The position numbers were made by a program, and so were the translations under genes. Source: an uncultured Alphaproteobacteria bacterium (lineage in GTDB: Bacteria > Pseudomonadota > Alphaproteobacteria > UBA6615). Taken from it: a DNA stretch of 64,000 nt. The DNA is taken from positions 124,001-188,000 of the forward strand of contig CALSNJ010000004.1 in NCBI GenBank assembly GCA_943787745.1. Reading direction: 5' to 3'. Shown piece after piece: positions 45,016 to 55,213 of this stretch. Under the pieces are notes generated by a model. The model did no database searches and had not been told where the DNA came from. It was given only the letters and a program-made list of their open reading frames with translations. How positions within the stretch are numbered: the first letter of the stretch is position 1; each line of letters begins with the position of its first letter.

Positions 45016-45273
45016 ACCCTCCACAGGTTTTCCACATTCCGAGTTAAAACAGCGTGCGCAATCCGCACGAAACCATCTGCAATTCCCTGAAATCTAAGGT
45101 CTTGCGCCCGACGCGACATTGACGAACCGGTACAGGCAGGTCTAAACAAAATCATCTCGGTCATCCAAAAGTCGCCTGGGGTCGTAAGACCCTTATGCAA
45201 CCAACCGAATGGCTTTCGAACTTTGTGGGTCCTTGGCTTGCCTCTGGTCCACGCATCACAAACAGGGGGTCTC

Positions 45274-45669
45274 ATGGCGACCAATAACAGACCGCTTTCC
45301 CCGCATTTGCAGGTCTATCGCCCACAGCTCACGTCGACGCTGTCCATATTGCACCGTATGACCGGCATCGCGCTGGCACTCGGCACGCTGTTGCTGGTCT
45401 GGTGGCTCATAGCAGCGGCGACCGGCCCAACGGCATTCGACAATGTGCAGAATTTCATCGGCTCGATCTTCGGTCGAATTCTTCTCTTCGGCTGGTCCTA
45501 TGCCCTGTTTTATCACCTGTGCAACGGCATCCGGCATTTGGTTTGGGATTCCGGCAATGGTTTCGAACTCAAAACCGCCTATGCGTCAGGATGGCTCGTT
45601 GTCGTCGCTTCGATCGTGTTGACGGTCATCTGCTGGATTGCCGGCTACGCCATGCAGGGAGGAGTTTGA
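45274..45669 (+). CDS. sdhC: Succinate dehydrogenase cytochrome b556 subunit
   Basis: A 131-residue three-helix membrane anchor that binds heme b and ubiquinone with SdhD. The start MATNNRPLSPHLQVYRPQLT is the family N-terminus; HRMTGIALALGTLLL opens the first helix and LFYHLCNGIRHLVWD carries a heme-ligand His. GGGGGT lies just before the ATG. A GTG-extended frame to 45223 is not needed. First gene of sdhCDAB. Confidence 0.94.
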   Translation: MATNNRPLSPHLQVYRPQLTSTLSILHRMTGIALALGTLLLVWWLIAAATGPTAFDNVQNFIGSIFGRILLFGWSYALFYHLCNGIRHLVWDSGNGFELKTAYASGWLVVVASIVLTVICWIAGYAMQGGV

Positions 45670-45671
45670 TC

Positions 45672-46052
45672 ATGAGCATTCGCACCCCTCTCGGTCGCGC
45701 CCGCGGCCTCGGCTCCGCCAAAACCGGCACGGATCATTGGTGGATGCAGCGCGTGACCGCACTGGCACTCATTCCGCTGGTGATCTGGTTTGTCGTTTCG
45801 ATGATCATCGTGACCGGCGCCGACCATGAAACCGCACTGGCTTTCATCGGCAGCCCGATCAATGCGGTCCTGCTGACGCTCCTCATCATCGCCACCTTCT
45901 ATCATGGTCAGCTTGGCCTGCAGGTGGTGATTGAAGACTACATTCACTCAAAATGGCTGGAAGTGGCCCTGATCCTGTTGGTCAAGGGCGCAGCTATTTT
46001 TCTCGGCGTGGCCTCGGTTTACGCCGTGATCGCAATCGCACTCGGAGGCTGA
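45672..46052 (+). CDS. sdhD: Succinate dehydrogenase hydrophobic membrane anchor
   Basis: A 126-residue second anchor subunit with three helices and the conserved [18 protein letters not shown] start and [20 protein letters not shown] loop, which bears the heme/quinone residues. The ATG lies two bases after the sdhC stop. The longer upstream frame overlaps sdhC and is not real. The stop is followed two bases later by the sdhA TTG start. Confidence 0.93.
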   Translation: MSIRTPLGRARGLGSAKTGTDHWWMQRVTALALIPLVIWFVVSMIIVTGADHETALAFIGSPINAVLLTLLIIATFYHGQLGLQVVIEDYIHSKWLEVALILLVKGAAIFLGVASVYAVIAIALGG

Positions 46053-46054
46053 CC

Positions 46055-47848
46055 TTGGCAACCATCGGCGGATATGAAGTAATCGATCACGACTATGATG
46101 TCGTAGTTGTCGGAGCCGGCGGCGCAGGTTTGCGCGCCACCTTCGGCATGGCCATGAAGGGCCTGAAGACAGCTTGCATCACCAAGGTCTTCCCCACGCG
46201 CTCCCATACCGTGGCAGCACAGGGTGGCATTTCTGCTGCACTGGGCAACATGGGCAAGGACGATTGGCGCTGGCATATGTACGACACCATCAAGGGGTCG
46301 GACTGGCTGGGTGATCAGGATGCGATTGAGTACATGGTGCGCGAGGCTATCCCCGCCATCATCGAGCTCGAGCATCAGGGCGTCCCCTTCTCGCGCACCG
46401 AAGACGGTAAAATCTACCAGCGCCCCTTTGGTGGCATGACCACCAATTACGGCGAAGGCACCGCTCAACGCACCTGCGCTGCTGCGGACCGGACCGGACA
46501 TGCGATCCTGCACACGCTCTATCAGCAATCCCTGAAGAATGATGCGGAGTTCTTTATCGAGTACTTCGCCCTCGATCTGATCATGGAAGACGGTCGCTGC
46601 CGCGGCGTCATGGCTCTGAATATGGCCGACGGTACCATCCATCGCTTCCGTGGCCACCAGATTTGCATGGCGACCGGCGGTTATGGCCGCGCCTATTTCT
46701 CGGCGACATCCGCACATACCTGCACCGGCGATGGCAGTGCCATGGTCGCACGCGCCGGACTGCCGCTTGAGGATCTTGAATTCGTTCAGTTCCACCCGAC
46801 CGGCATTTACGGCGCGGGTGCCCTGATCACGGAAGGTTCACGCGGTGAAGGCGGTTACCTGACCAACTCCGAAGGTGAACGCTTCATGGAGCGGTACGCA
46901 CCATCGGCCAAGGATCTGGCTTCCCGTGACGTTGTCAGCCGTTCCATGACCATCGAAATGCGCGAAGGCCGCGGCGTGGGTGGTGAAAAAGACCATATCC
47001 ATCTGCATCTTGAACATCTCGACCCCGCCGTGATCGCTGAGCGGTTGCCCGGCATCTCGGAAACCGCCCGCATCTTTGCCGGCGTCGACGTGACCAAGGA
47101 GCCAATCCCCGTCCTGCCGACCTGCCATTACAATATGGGTGGCATTCCCACGACCTATAAGGGCCAGGCCCGCAGCTGGACCGCCGAGGACCCGGAGGCA
47201 ACTGTTGAAGGCCTGATGGCCATTGGCGAAGCCGCCAGCGTTTCCGTCCACGGCGCCAACCGCCTGGGTTCAAACTCTCTGCTCGATCTCGTTGTGTTCG
47301 GACGCGCAGCAGCGGAATACGCGTCCACTGTTGTCACGCCCGGTGCCAAGCACGATCCGCTCCCTGAGAATGCGGGCGAAGAAGCGCTGGCGCGCCTCGA
47401 TCGCTTCCGTCATGCCAAGGGCGGCACACCGACGGCCAAGCTGCGCCTCGACATGCAGCGGGTCATGCAGAACAACTGCGCGGTGTTCCGGACTGGTGAA
47501 GTGCTTCAGGAGGGTGTTGATCAGCTCAACGACCTTTGGAGCCAGCGCGATGACCTGAACGTCAACGATCAGTCGCTAATCTGGAACTCGGACCTGATCG
47601 AGACCCTCGAGCTCGACAATCTCATGGTTCAGGCTGTTGCCACGATCAACTGCGCCAACCGGCGCGAAGAAAGTCGTGGCGCACACGCCCGCGAAGATTT
47701 CGCGGATCGTGACGATGAAAAGTGGCTCAAGCATTCGCTTGCCTGGGTCAACGAGAAGGGCGAAGTCCGGACCGAATACCGTCCGGTTCATCTGGAACCG
47801 CTTTCCAATGAAGTCGAAAGCTTCCCGCCGAAGGCACGGACCTACTAG
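46055..47848 (+). CDS. sdhA: Succinate dehydrogenase flavoprotein subunit
   Basis: A 597-residue FAD subunit that oxidises succinate to fumarate. The FAD dinucleotide motif is [16 protein letters not shown]. The covalent FAD His is in [10 protein letters not shown], and the substrate-site arginines in [20 protein letters not shown]. The TTG start at 46055 has GGAGG seven bases upstream and gives the standard SdhA N-terminus ([18 protein letters not shown]); the frame extends into sdhD but should not be used. Full length, intact. Confidence 0.96.
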   Translation: MATIGGYEVIDHDYDVVVVGAGGAGLRATFGMAMKGLKTACITKVFPTRSHTVAAQGGISAALGNMGKDDWRWHMYDTIKGSDWLGDQDAIEYMVREAIPAIIELEHQGVPFSRTEDGKIYQRPFGGMTTNYGEGTAQRTCAAADRTGHAILHTLYQQSLKNDAEFFIEYFALDLIMEDGRCRGVMALNMADGTIHRFRGHQICMATGGYGRAYFSATSAHTCTGDGSAMVARAGLPLEDLEFVQFHPTGIYGAGALITEGSRGEGGYLTNSEGERFMERYAPSAKDLASRDVVSRSMTIEMREGRGVGGEKDHIHLHLEHLDPAVIAERLPGISETARIFAGVDVTKEPIPVLPTCHYNMGGIPTTYKGQARSWTAEDPEATVEGLMAIGEAASVSVHGANRLGSNSLLDLVVFGRAAAEYASTVVTPGAKHDPLPENAGEEALARLDRFRHAKGGTPTAKLRLDMQRVMQNNCAVFRTGEVLQEGVDQLNDLWSQRDDLNVNDQSLIWNSDLIETLELDNLMVQAVATINCANRREESRGAHAREDFADRDDEKWLKHSLAWVNEKGEVRTEYRPVHLEPLSNEVESFPPKARTY

Positions 47849-47880
47849 TCCCCGATCGGCGACGAAGGAGAATTTGAAAT

Positions 47881-48660
47881 ATGGTTGAGTTTGCACTGCC
47901 CAAAAATTCCAAGCCCATCGAAGGCAAGGAGTGGCCCAAGCCCGAAGGCGCGACCAACACGAAAGCCGTAAAGGTTTATCGCTGGTCTCCCGACGACGGC
48001 CAGAACCCGCGTATCGACACCTATCATATTGATCTCGACGATTGCGGACCGATGGTTCTCGACGCGCTGATCAAGATCAAGAACGAAGTCGATTCGACTC
48101 TCACCTTCCGGCGGTCCTGCCGCGAAGGCGTGTGCGGATCCTGCGCGATGAACATCGACGGCACCAACACGCTGGCCTGCACCAAATACATTGCAGACGC
48201 CAAGAACGATCTGCGCATCTATCCGCTGCCGCATCAGGAAGTAATCAAGGATCTGGTGCCCGACCAGACCCACTTCTTTGCGCAGTATCGCGAGATCGAA
48301 CCCTGGCTGAAGACCGACACACCCGCGCCCGAGCGCGAGCGTCTGCAGTCCCCCGAGGACCGCGCAAAGGTTGATGGCCTGTGGGAATGCGTGCTGTGTG
48401 CGTGCTGTTCAACATCCTGCCCCAGCTACTGGTGGAACGAGGACCGTTATCTTGGACCGGCCATTCTTCTTCAGGCTTATCGCTGGTTGGCCGACTCACG
48501 CGACGAAGCCACGGGTGAACGCCTCGACAATCTTGAGGACCCGTTCCGGCTCTATCGTTGCCACACGATCATGAATTGCACGAAGACCTGCCCGAAACAT
48601 CTCAATCCGGCCAAGGCCATCGCATCGATCAAGAAGATGATGGTGGATCGCCGCCTGTGA
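47881..48660 (+). CDS. sdhB: Succinate dehydrogenase iron-sulfur subunit
   Basis: A 259-residue subunit that passes electrons from FAD to ubiquinone through three clusters: [2Fe-2S] in [12 protein letters not shown], [4Fe-4S] in [16 protein letters not shown] and [3Fe-4S] in [17 protein letters not shown]. It closes the sdhCDAB operon. The terminator at 48688-48720 lies 28 bases after the stop. Confidence 0.97.
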   Translation: MVEFALPKNSKPIEGKEWPKPEGATNTKAVKVYRWSPDDGQNPRIDTYHIDLDDCGPMVLDALIKIKNEVDSTLTFRRSCREGVCGSCAMNIDGTNTLACTKYIADAKNDLRIYPLPHQEVIKDLVPDQTHFFAQYREIEPWLKTDTPAPERERLQSPEDRAKVDGLWECVLCACCSTSCPSYWWNEDRYLGPAILLQAYRWLADSRDEATGERLDNLEDPFRLYRCHTIMNCTKTCPKHLNPAKAIASIKKMMVDRRL

Positions 48661-48687
48661 TCTCTCGCAAACCTTCGCGAAACACAT

Positions 48688-48720
48688 CCGCCGCGGTTTT
48701 TGCCGCGGCGGTTTTGTTTG
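48688..48720 (+). terminator. Strong rho-independent terminator after sdhB
   Basis: CCGCCGCGG (48688-48696) pairs with CCGCGGCGG (48703-48711) over a six-base T-rich loop and is followed by TTTTGTTTG. It ends the sdhCDAB transcript. Confidence 0.9.
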
Positions 48721-48762
48721 TGGCGCCGGTTCTCACCCGCCGGCGCAAATCAGGACTAGACC

Positions 48763-49380
48763 ATGTTCATTCCCAATAGTTTTGAGATCACTGACATTGG
48801 TGTTCTACATGACCTGATCCGTACGAATTCCTTTGGCATACTTGTCGGCACACACGACAACGCGCCCTATGCGAGCCACATCCCGTTTGTGCTCGATCCC
48901 GATAAAGGCCCCAACGGAACCCTGACGGCCCATGTTGCACGCAACAATCCGCATGCCGGAATGTTTGATGAACAGCAGGAGCTTCTGGCCATCTTTCAGG
49001 GGCCGCACGGTTATGTTTCGCCACGCTGGTACAATCCGGGGAACGCCGTCCCGACCTGGAATTACGCCGTCGTGCACGCCTATGGCCAACCACGGGCAGT
49101 CACGGACCCAAAAGAGGTACGACGCCAGCAGGAACTGCTTGTGCACGCCTATGAAGGCGCAGAAGGCTGGTCCATGAATGGCCAGCCGGAAGATTATATC
49201 GAAGGCATGTTGCGCGGGATCACCGCCTTCGAGATGCCGATCACGCGGATCGAAGGCAAATTCAAGCTCAGTCAGAACCGCTCCGTTGCAGATCGGGAAT
49301 CGGTGATCGCAGCTTTGGACGCCAGCGGATCGCCCTGGGATCACGCGCTGGCGGACATCATGCGAAAGTATGCGTTCTGA
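48763..49380 (+). CDS. FMN-binding negative transcriptional regulator (PaiB family)
   Basis: A 205-residue split-barrel protein of the PaiB family. The N-terminus MFIPNSFEITDIGVLHDLIR, the FMN-contact HIPFVLD and the PTWNYAVVHAYG segment are diagnostic. Bacillus PaiB is an FMN-containing regulator that represses sporulation and degradative enzymes; its role here is inferred. It stands alone after the sdh terminator. Confidence 0.9.
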   Translation: MFIPNSFEITDIGVLHDLIRTNSFGILVGTHDNAPYASHIPFVLDPDKGPNGTLTAHVARNNPHAGMFDEQQELLAIFQGPHGYVSPRWYNPGNAVPTWNYAVVHAYGQPRAVTDPKEVRRQQELLVHAYEGAEGWSMNGQPEDYIEGMLRGITAFEMPITRIEGKFKLSQNRSVADRESVIAALDASGSPWDHALADIMRKYAF

Positions 49381-49383
49381 CCT

Positions 49384-49734
49384 CTATTTGACGCTGCGCA
49401 GATGCGGCGGTTTCTTTTTGACCTTTGGGTCCTGATCTCCGCCGGACGGTCCCGGGCCACCGCGACTGCCCATCATGCGGTAGAGGTAGTAAATCCCCAT
49501 GGTGATAATCAGCGCGCCGACAAGGCGGAGTAAGGTCTGAATCGCCAGTCCCTGCAGATCAAGAATATCGGTTTTGCCCAGCGCCAGCACAAAAATCTGG
49601 ATGGTCAGGCCCCACAACAGCCCGTACTTGAAGGCACGCCAGGTGGAAGTCGCGTAGACGCCAAGACCAATATACCCGGCCAGTGCGAACGGATTGGTGT
49701 TTTGGCTGAGCGCAAGCGCCAGAAAATCAAGCAT
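49384..49734 (-). CDS. Hypothetical small membrane protein
   Basis: A 116-residue protein with three predicted transmembrane helices (about 15-30, 38-55, 67-87) and a basic, Pro/Lys-rich cytoplasmic tail (GGPGPSGGDQDPKVKKKPPH). No family recognised. It is convergent with PaiB (three bases apart) and divergent from the PhyH dioxygenase gene. Codon composition is like its neighbours. Confidence 0.6.
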   Translation of the reverse strand: MLDFLALALSQNTNPFALAGYIGLGVYATSTWRAFKYGLLWGLTIQIFVLALGKTDILDLQGLAIQTLLRLVGALIITMGIYYLYRMMGSRGGPGPSGGDQDPKVKKKPPHLRSVK

Positions 49735-49822
49735 GAAAACTGCACCTTCACATCTCGCGCCCTTAACTTCGGCGCGCTATAACCACTGCAAGAACAACCA
49801 AAGTGCCCCGGAGAGACGCGCC

Positions 49823-50626
49823 ATGCAACTGAACGACGAACAGTTGAAGCAATTCGATGAAGAAGGCTGGGTTTTCCTGCCAGAGGTTTTCAGCCAGGAG
49901 GAAATCGATGTCCTCAAGGGTGAGCTTCCCAAGATTTTCTCGATGGACCGCCCGGAAGTCTGGCGCGAGACCGGCAGTGATGCGGTGCGCACGGCCTTTG
50001 CCGCCCATTACTACAACGAAGCTTATCGCCGGCTGGGCCGTCACCCGCGCCTGATCGGCCCGGTGATGCAATTGCTCGATGGCCCGGTCTACATGCACCA
50101 GTACAAGATCAACGGCAAAGCCGCTTTTGATGGCGATGTCTGGCAGTGGCATCAGGATTACGGCACCTGGGCCCGTGACGACAAGATGCCCGAGGCGCGC
50201 GCCATGAACATCGCGCTGTTTCTTGATGAAGTGACCGAATTCAACGGCCCGCTCTACATCATTCCGCGCAGCCACAAGGGTGGCGTGATCGATGCCGGGC
50301 ACGACACCCTGACCACGTCTTATCCGCTGTGGACCCTGGACAAGGAAACCGTGGCACGGCTCGCCGACGAAGGCGGCATGCTCGCCCCGAAGGGCAAGCC
50401 GGGCTCGGTGCTGCTGTTCCACTCCAACATCGTGCATGCCTCAGCACCCAACATCAGCCCCTGGGGCCGGGTGATTGCCTATCTGAGCCTGTGCCACGTG
50501 GACAATCACATCACCCAGTTCAAACGCGAGGAATGGATCGCCCATCGCGATTTTGCACCGATTGAACCGCTCGATGATGACTGCCTGATGGAACTCGCCC
50601 GCGAAGGCGCGGCGGCGGCGGAGTAG
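49823..50626 (+). CDS. Phytanoyl-CoA dioxygenase family Fe(II)/2-oxoglutarate oxygenase (EctD-like)
   Basis: A 267-residue cytoplasmic oxygenase. The metal triad is His110 and Asp112 in VWQWHQDYGTWARDDKMP and His205 in FHSNIVHASAPN, with 2-oxoglutarate-binding Arg216 in WGRVIAYLSL. The middle MNIALFLDEVTEFNGPLYIIPRSHKG resembles ectoine hydroxylase and other small-molecule hydroxylases, but no ectoine genes are nearby, so the substrate is unknown. The start at 49823 has GGAGA eight bases upstream. It lies near a CMD-family gene and a SAF-domain dehydrogenase gene. Confidence 0.88.
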   Translation: MQLNDEQLKQFDEEGWVFLPEVFSQEEIDVLKGELPKIFSMDRPEVWRETGSDAVRTAFAAHYYNEAYRRLGRHPRLIGPVMQLLDGPVYMHQYKINGKAAFDGDVWQWHQDYGTWARDDKMPEARAMNIALFLDEVTEFNGPLYIIPRSHKGGVIDAGHDTLTTSYPLWTLDKETVARLADEGGMLAPKGKPGSVLLFHSNIVHASAPNISPWGRVIAYLSLCHVDNHITQFKREEWIAHRDFAPIEPLDDDCLMELAREGAAAAE

Positions 50627-50630
50627 AAAC

Positions 50631-50659
50631 GGTATCCTGCCAAGTCCGGGCATGACGGC
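50631..50659. repeat. Partial copy of the intergenic palindromic repeat
   Basis: GGTATCCTGCCAAGTCCGGG followed by CATGACGGC, a half element related in its ends (GTATC and ATGACG) to the full copy at 22821-22896. It sits between the convergent PhyH and CMD genes. Confidence 0.55.
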
Positions 50660-50682
50660 TTTGTAGACGGGAAGTGCCCGCT

Positions 50683-51240
50683 CTATTTCTTCATCGGGAT
50701 GCGCGCCATGTTGTCCTCGATGGGGACCTCCAGAACGCGGCAGAAGGTTCCGACCAGCTGGTAGTAGCCGACCATCACGGTCAGATCGACCACACCCTGA
50801 TCCCCCAAAGACGCCCGCACCTGTTCGATCAGGGCATCGTCGACATCTTCGTTGTTGGCCGTGATGCGTGAAAATTTGAGCGCCGGGCCAACCGGGGCGG
50901 GAAGCTCTTCCGCTGCCGGGGTGCCACAGATCGCCTGCATGTCATCGGGCATGCGATGGATGTGGTGACACCATTCATACCAGTTGCCGACTTCCTGAGA
51001 GACGGTGCAGATCACCATTTCACGCAGCAGTTCATCGAGAACACTGTGGAACCGCACATGCTCGCCAACCGAAGCGACAGCCTCCATGGCACCGGGACTG
51101 CTGGCCATGCGGGCAAACAGCTCGGGGATATATTCGAGCTTCCGGGTTTCAAGAATATGGTTGTAAATCCCAATCTGGTCTGCCGGGAAATCCTCACGCG
51201 ACACATATGGTACCTTGGCGTCTTCTTTGTACTCACTCAT
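50683..51240 (-). CDS. Carboxymuconolactone decarboxylase (CMD)/AhpD-family protein, paralogue 2
   Basis: A 185-residue paralogue of the protein at 3825-4397. The core is SQEVGNWYEWCHHIHRMP with Glu89, Trp90, Cys91, His92 and His93; Trp90 and its neighbours fall at exactly the same residue numbers as in the other copy. The canonical CxxC is absent. Shared segments include SSPGAMEAVASVGEHVRF and VDLTVMVGYYQLV. The start at 51240 has GGGGGAG upstream; the frame extends to 51333. It is divergent from the oxidoreductase gene at 51322. Function unknown. Confidence 0.82.
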   Translation of the reverse strand: MSEYKEDAKVPYVSREDFPADQIGIYNHILETRKLEYIPELFARMASSPGAMEAVASVGEHVRFHSVLDELLREMVICTVSQEVGNWYEWCHHIHRMPDDMQAICGTPAAEELPAPVGPALKFSRITANNEDVDDALIEQVRASLGDQGVVDLTVMVGYYQLVGTFCRVLEVPIEDNMARIPMKK

Positions 51241-51321
51241 TTCGTGTTCTCCCCCTCGAACTTCGTTCGGCAAATCGTCTAAAGTACGACCAGAATAGAC
51301 GTAAATGAGAAAGATCGTCGA

Positions 51322-52677
51322 ATGAACCTCCACGCCATGCTCGGCAAACGCGCCGAAGACAACAACCCGATCCGTGTCGGCCTTATCGGGGCAGGCAAAT
51401 TCGGGACGATGTATCTGTCTCAGGCCGCCCGCACGCGCGGGGTTCAGATCATGGCGATTGCCGATCTCGACCCGGAACGCGCCCGCCAGGCCTGCGCACG
51501 TGTTGGTGGGCTGGACCCCAGTGCCTCAACTTTCGAAGACGCCTACCGGAACGGCAACACCCACGTGACCGATGATTCCATGGCGCTGGTCGCCGCGGAC
51601 GGCATTGAAGTTGTGATCGATGCAACAGGCAGCCCGGGTGCGGGGATCGCCCATGCGCTTTCGTGCTGCGAGCACGGCAAACACATTGTCATGGTGAATG
51701 TGGAAGCTGATGTTCTGGCCGGACCGCTTCTGGCCGAGCGTGCACGTCAGGCCGGAGTCGTCTATTCGCTGGCTTATGGGGATCAACCGGCCCTGATCCA
51801 CGAACAGGTGGACTGGGCACGCGCCTGCGGGCTCGACGTCATCGCGGCAGGCAAAGGCACCAAGTATCTCGATGGGTATCACTACGTCACACCCGACGAT
51901 GTCTGGGAGCATTACGGCCTTACACCTGCACAGGCCGAGGCCGGCGGCATGAACCCGCAAATGTTCAATTCTTTCCTCGACGGCACCAAGTCTGCGATCG
52001 AGATGGCAGCCGTCGCCAACGCCACGGGACTGAGCCCCGCACCTGACGGGCTCGCCTTCCCGGCCTGCGGCACCCATGATCTGCCCCACATCATGCGCCC
52101 GCGTGACGAAGGCGGTGTGCTGCATCACAAAGGTCAGGTTGAGGTGATCAGTTCCGAAGAACGGGACGGACGCCACGTCGCCGGTGACCTGCGCTGGGGC
52201 GTCTATGTTGTCTTCGAGGCACCGACAGATTATGTGCGCGCCTGTTTTGACGAATATGGTCTGCTGACAGATTCTTCGGGCAGCTACTCTACCCTCTGGA
52301 AGCCATTTCATCTGATAGGTCTGGAACTGGGCATCTCGGTGGCCAGCGTGGCGCTGCGTCATGAATCGACAGGTGCCCCGACCGGCTTCCGGGGTGACGC
52401 GGTGGCCACGGCCAAACGCGACCTCAAACCCGGCGAAGAACTGGACGGTGAAGGCGGGTTTACCGTGTATGGCAAACTGATGCCCGGCGAGGCCAGTCTG
52501 GCGGCCGGCGGGCTTCCCATCGGCCTTGCCCATCACGTCAAACTGAAGAACGCCGTAACGAAAGACCAGCCGGTACGCTGGTCCGATGTGGAGATCGACG
52601 AGACCAGTCAGGCGGTTCAGGTCCGGCGCGAGATGGAAGCCATGTTCGCCGGACCATCTGTGCAGGCCGCGCAATAG
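51322..52677 (+). CDS. NAD(P)-dependent oxidoreductase with C-terminal SAF domain
   Basis: A 451-residue protein. The N-terminal Rossmann domain (about 15-160, IRVGLIGAGKFGTMYLSQAA) is of the Gfo/Idh/MocA or homoserine-dehydrogenase type, followed by a substrate-binding part. A SAF-type domain (about 350-450) ends with HVKLKNAVTKDQPVRWSDVE. The family sits in sugar-acid and small-molecule catabolic gene sets, where it is annotated only as an oxidoreductase. Neighbours: divergent CMD protein and the PhyH oxygenase. Substrate unknown. Confidence 0.8.
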   Translation: MNLHAMLGKRAEDNNPIRVGLIGAGKFGTMYLSQAARTRGVQIMAIADLDPERARQACARVGGLDPSASTFEDAYRNGNTHVTDDSMALVAADGIEVVIDATGSPGAGIAHALSCCEHGKHIVMVNVEADVLAGPLLAERARQAGVVYSLAYGDQPALIHEQVDWARACGLDVIAAGKGTKYLDGYHYVTPDDVWEHYGLTPAQAEAGGMNPQMFNSFLDGTKSAIEMAAVANATGLSPAPDGLAFPACGTHDLPHIMRPRDEGGVLHHKGQVEVISSEERDGRHVAGDLRWGVYVVFEAPTDYVRACFDEYGLLTDSSGSYSTLWKPFHLIGLELGISVASVALRHESTGAPTGFRGDAVATAKRDLKPGEELDGEGGFTVYGKLMPGEASLAAGGLPIGLAHHVKLKNAVTKDQPVRWSDVEIDETSQAVQVRREMEAMFAGPSVQAAQ

Positions 52678-52725
52678 TCCTATCCGGTTGCGCAGTTCGC
52701 CGCGCTGGATTACGTAACCGCCACC

Positions 52726-53868
52726 ATGCCCGACGGATCACCAGACTCCCAAGCTACGACCCCGCTCGATCGCTATCGCGAATTGCGCGAGACGAACGCG
52801 CTGATGCGCGACCCCTCGCAAAAGCTTGCCGTGGAGAAGCTGCAAAGCCTGCACCATGCCCTCACGGGATATCAGCCAGCCGGAGACAGCTGGCTTTCAG
52901 GCTGGAAAGACCGGTTTGGTCTGGGCCGAAGGTCCGAAGAACCACCGCAGGGCATCTATATGTACGGGCCCGTCGGTCGCGGAAAATCGATGCTGACCGA
53001 TATGTTTTTCGACACAGCCCCGGTTGAGAGAAAACGGCGTGTCCATTTCCATGCCTTCATGCTCGAAGTCCAGAAGCGCCTGACGGATCTCAGAAAACGC
53101 GAGAAGCAAGACGACCCTCTGATGCATGTCGCATCAGAGATTGCAAAAGAAAGCTGGCTGCTCTGCTTTGACGAGTTCCATGTGGTCAATATCGCCGACG
53201 CCATGATCCTTGGACGGTTGTTTCAGGCATTCTTCGATCATGGTGTGGTGATTATCGCCACATCCAACGTGGCACCCCAGGACCTGTACAAAGGCGGTTT
53301 GCAGCGCGAGCGGTTCCTGCCTTTCATTGATTTGATCATGCAGAAACTCGACGTGCTGGATATCGGTGCCGGGCGTGATTTCCGCCTCGACCGTCTGAAA
53401 GGCGACCCTGTCTGGCACACGCCCCTTGGCGGAGAGTCCACAGCGATGCTCGACAAGGCATTCGCAACCCTGACCGACAACGCAACACCACAACCCGAAG
53501 AGATCGAACTTCAGGGTCGAGCCCTGATCGCGGAACGAGCCGCACGCGGCATCGCACGCTTCAGCTTTGATGAATTGTGTAACAAGCCAAGGGGCGCGGC
53601 GGATTTTCTGGCGATCGCGTCACGCTTCCACACCGTCATGATCGACGATATCCCGCGCCTGGAAGCCGCCGAACGTGACGCGGCCAAACGCTTCGTGGTG
53701 CTTGTGGATTCCCTTTACGAGCACAAGGTGAACCTTTTCGCCACCGCAGCGGCAGAGCCCGGTGCACTTTACACCGAGGGGGACACGGCGTTCGAATTCG
53801 AACGCACCGTCTCGCGTTTGATGGAAATGCAGGCCGAAGATTATCTCGATAGCCCGCATATCCCCTGA
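52726..53868 (+). CDS. zapE: Cell division protein ZapE (AFG1-like ATPase)
   Basis: A 380-residue AAA+ ATPase. Walker A is YMYGPVGRGKSM (residues 79-90) and Walker B is WLLCFDEFHVVNI. The sensor ATSNVAPQDLYK and C-terminal helical domain are typical. ZapE acts on the FtsZ ring in E. coli and AFG1 in mitochondrial protein quality control. Upstream of mdh in the alphaproteobacterial order zapE-mdh-sucCD. Confidence 0.93.
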   Translation: MPDGSPDSQATTPLDRYRELRETNALMRDPSQKLAVEKLQSLHHALTGYQPAGDSWLSGWKDRFGLGRRSEEPPQGIYMYGPVGRGKSMLTDMFFDTAPVERKRRVHFHAFMLEVQKRLTDLRKREKQDDPLMHVASEIAKESWLLCFDEFHVVNIADAMILGRLFQAFFDHGVVIIATSNVAPQDLYKGGLQRERFLPFIDLIMQKLDVLDIGAGRDFRLDRLKGDPVWHTPLGGESTAMLDKAFATLTDNATPQPEEIELQGRALIAERAARGIARFSFDELCNKPRGAADFLAIASRFHTVMIDDIPRLEAAERDAAKRFVVLVDSLYEHKVNLFATAAAEPGALYTEGDTAFEFERTVSRLMEMQAEDYLDSPHIP

Positions 53869-54021
53869 CCGACAATCGTGTCGAATGTGGAAGCAATTTC
53901 CCGCCCTCACGCCGGCGGCACAAATTCCTTGCCAGACCGTCCCTTGAACCGTCCGGACATACGGGTTACACGATGCCCGCAATCTGGCGCGCCTAGGGCT
54001 TTTCGGCGTGACTTTTAATGA

Positions 54022-55017
<996 letters not shown>

Positions 55018-55035
55018 AGGTTCACTTTGCGTACG

Positions 55036-55071
55036 CCCGTGGTTCGGTGTGCTTGCACACCAACCCACGGG
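55036..55071 (+). other. Strong hairpin between mdh and sucC
   Basis: CCCGTGG (55036-55042) pairs with CCACGGG (55065-55071); inside it GGTGTGC (55046-55052) pairs with GCACACC (55055-55061) over a two-base loop. There is no T-run after it, so it is not a standard terminator; it may set mRNA stability or processing. A near CtrA-type TTAA-N7-TTGA lies at 55090-55104. Confidence 0.6.
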
Positions 55072-55213
55072 TGATAGAGTTTCACAGCGTTAACCATGTT
55101 TTGATCAGTACGCTGATAGAAACCCGGTTTTAAAGACGCTGTATCGTTAATCCTCTCGTAACGCCGGGCCGTCATGGTCCCTGCGGACAACAATCTTCCG
55201 GACCTATGCGTTC

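Noticed and set aside
45016..45040. DnaA boxes next to the CRP-like palindrome upstream of sdhC
   Set aside because: The words CCTCCACAG and TTTTCCACA each differ from the consensus by one or more bases, which is expected by chance.
55090..55104. CtrA-binding site upstream of sucC
   Set aside because: TTAA-N7-TTGA has one mismatch to TTAA-N7-TTAA, stands alone, and a TCA gene is not a typical CtrA target.
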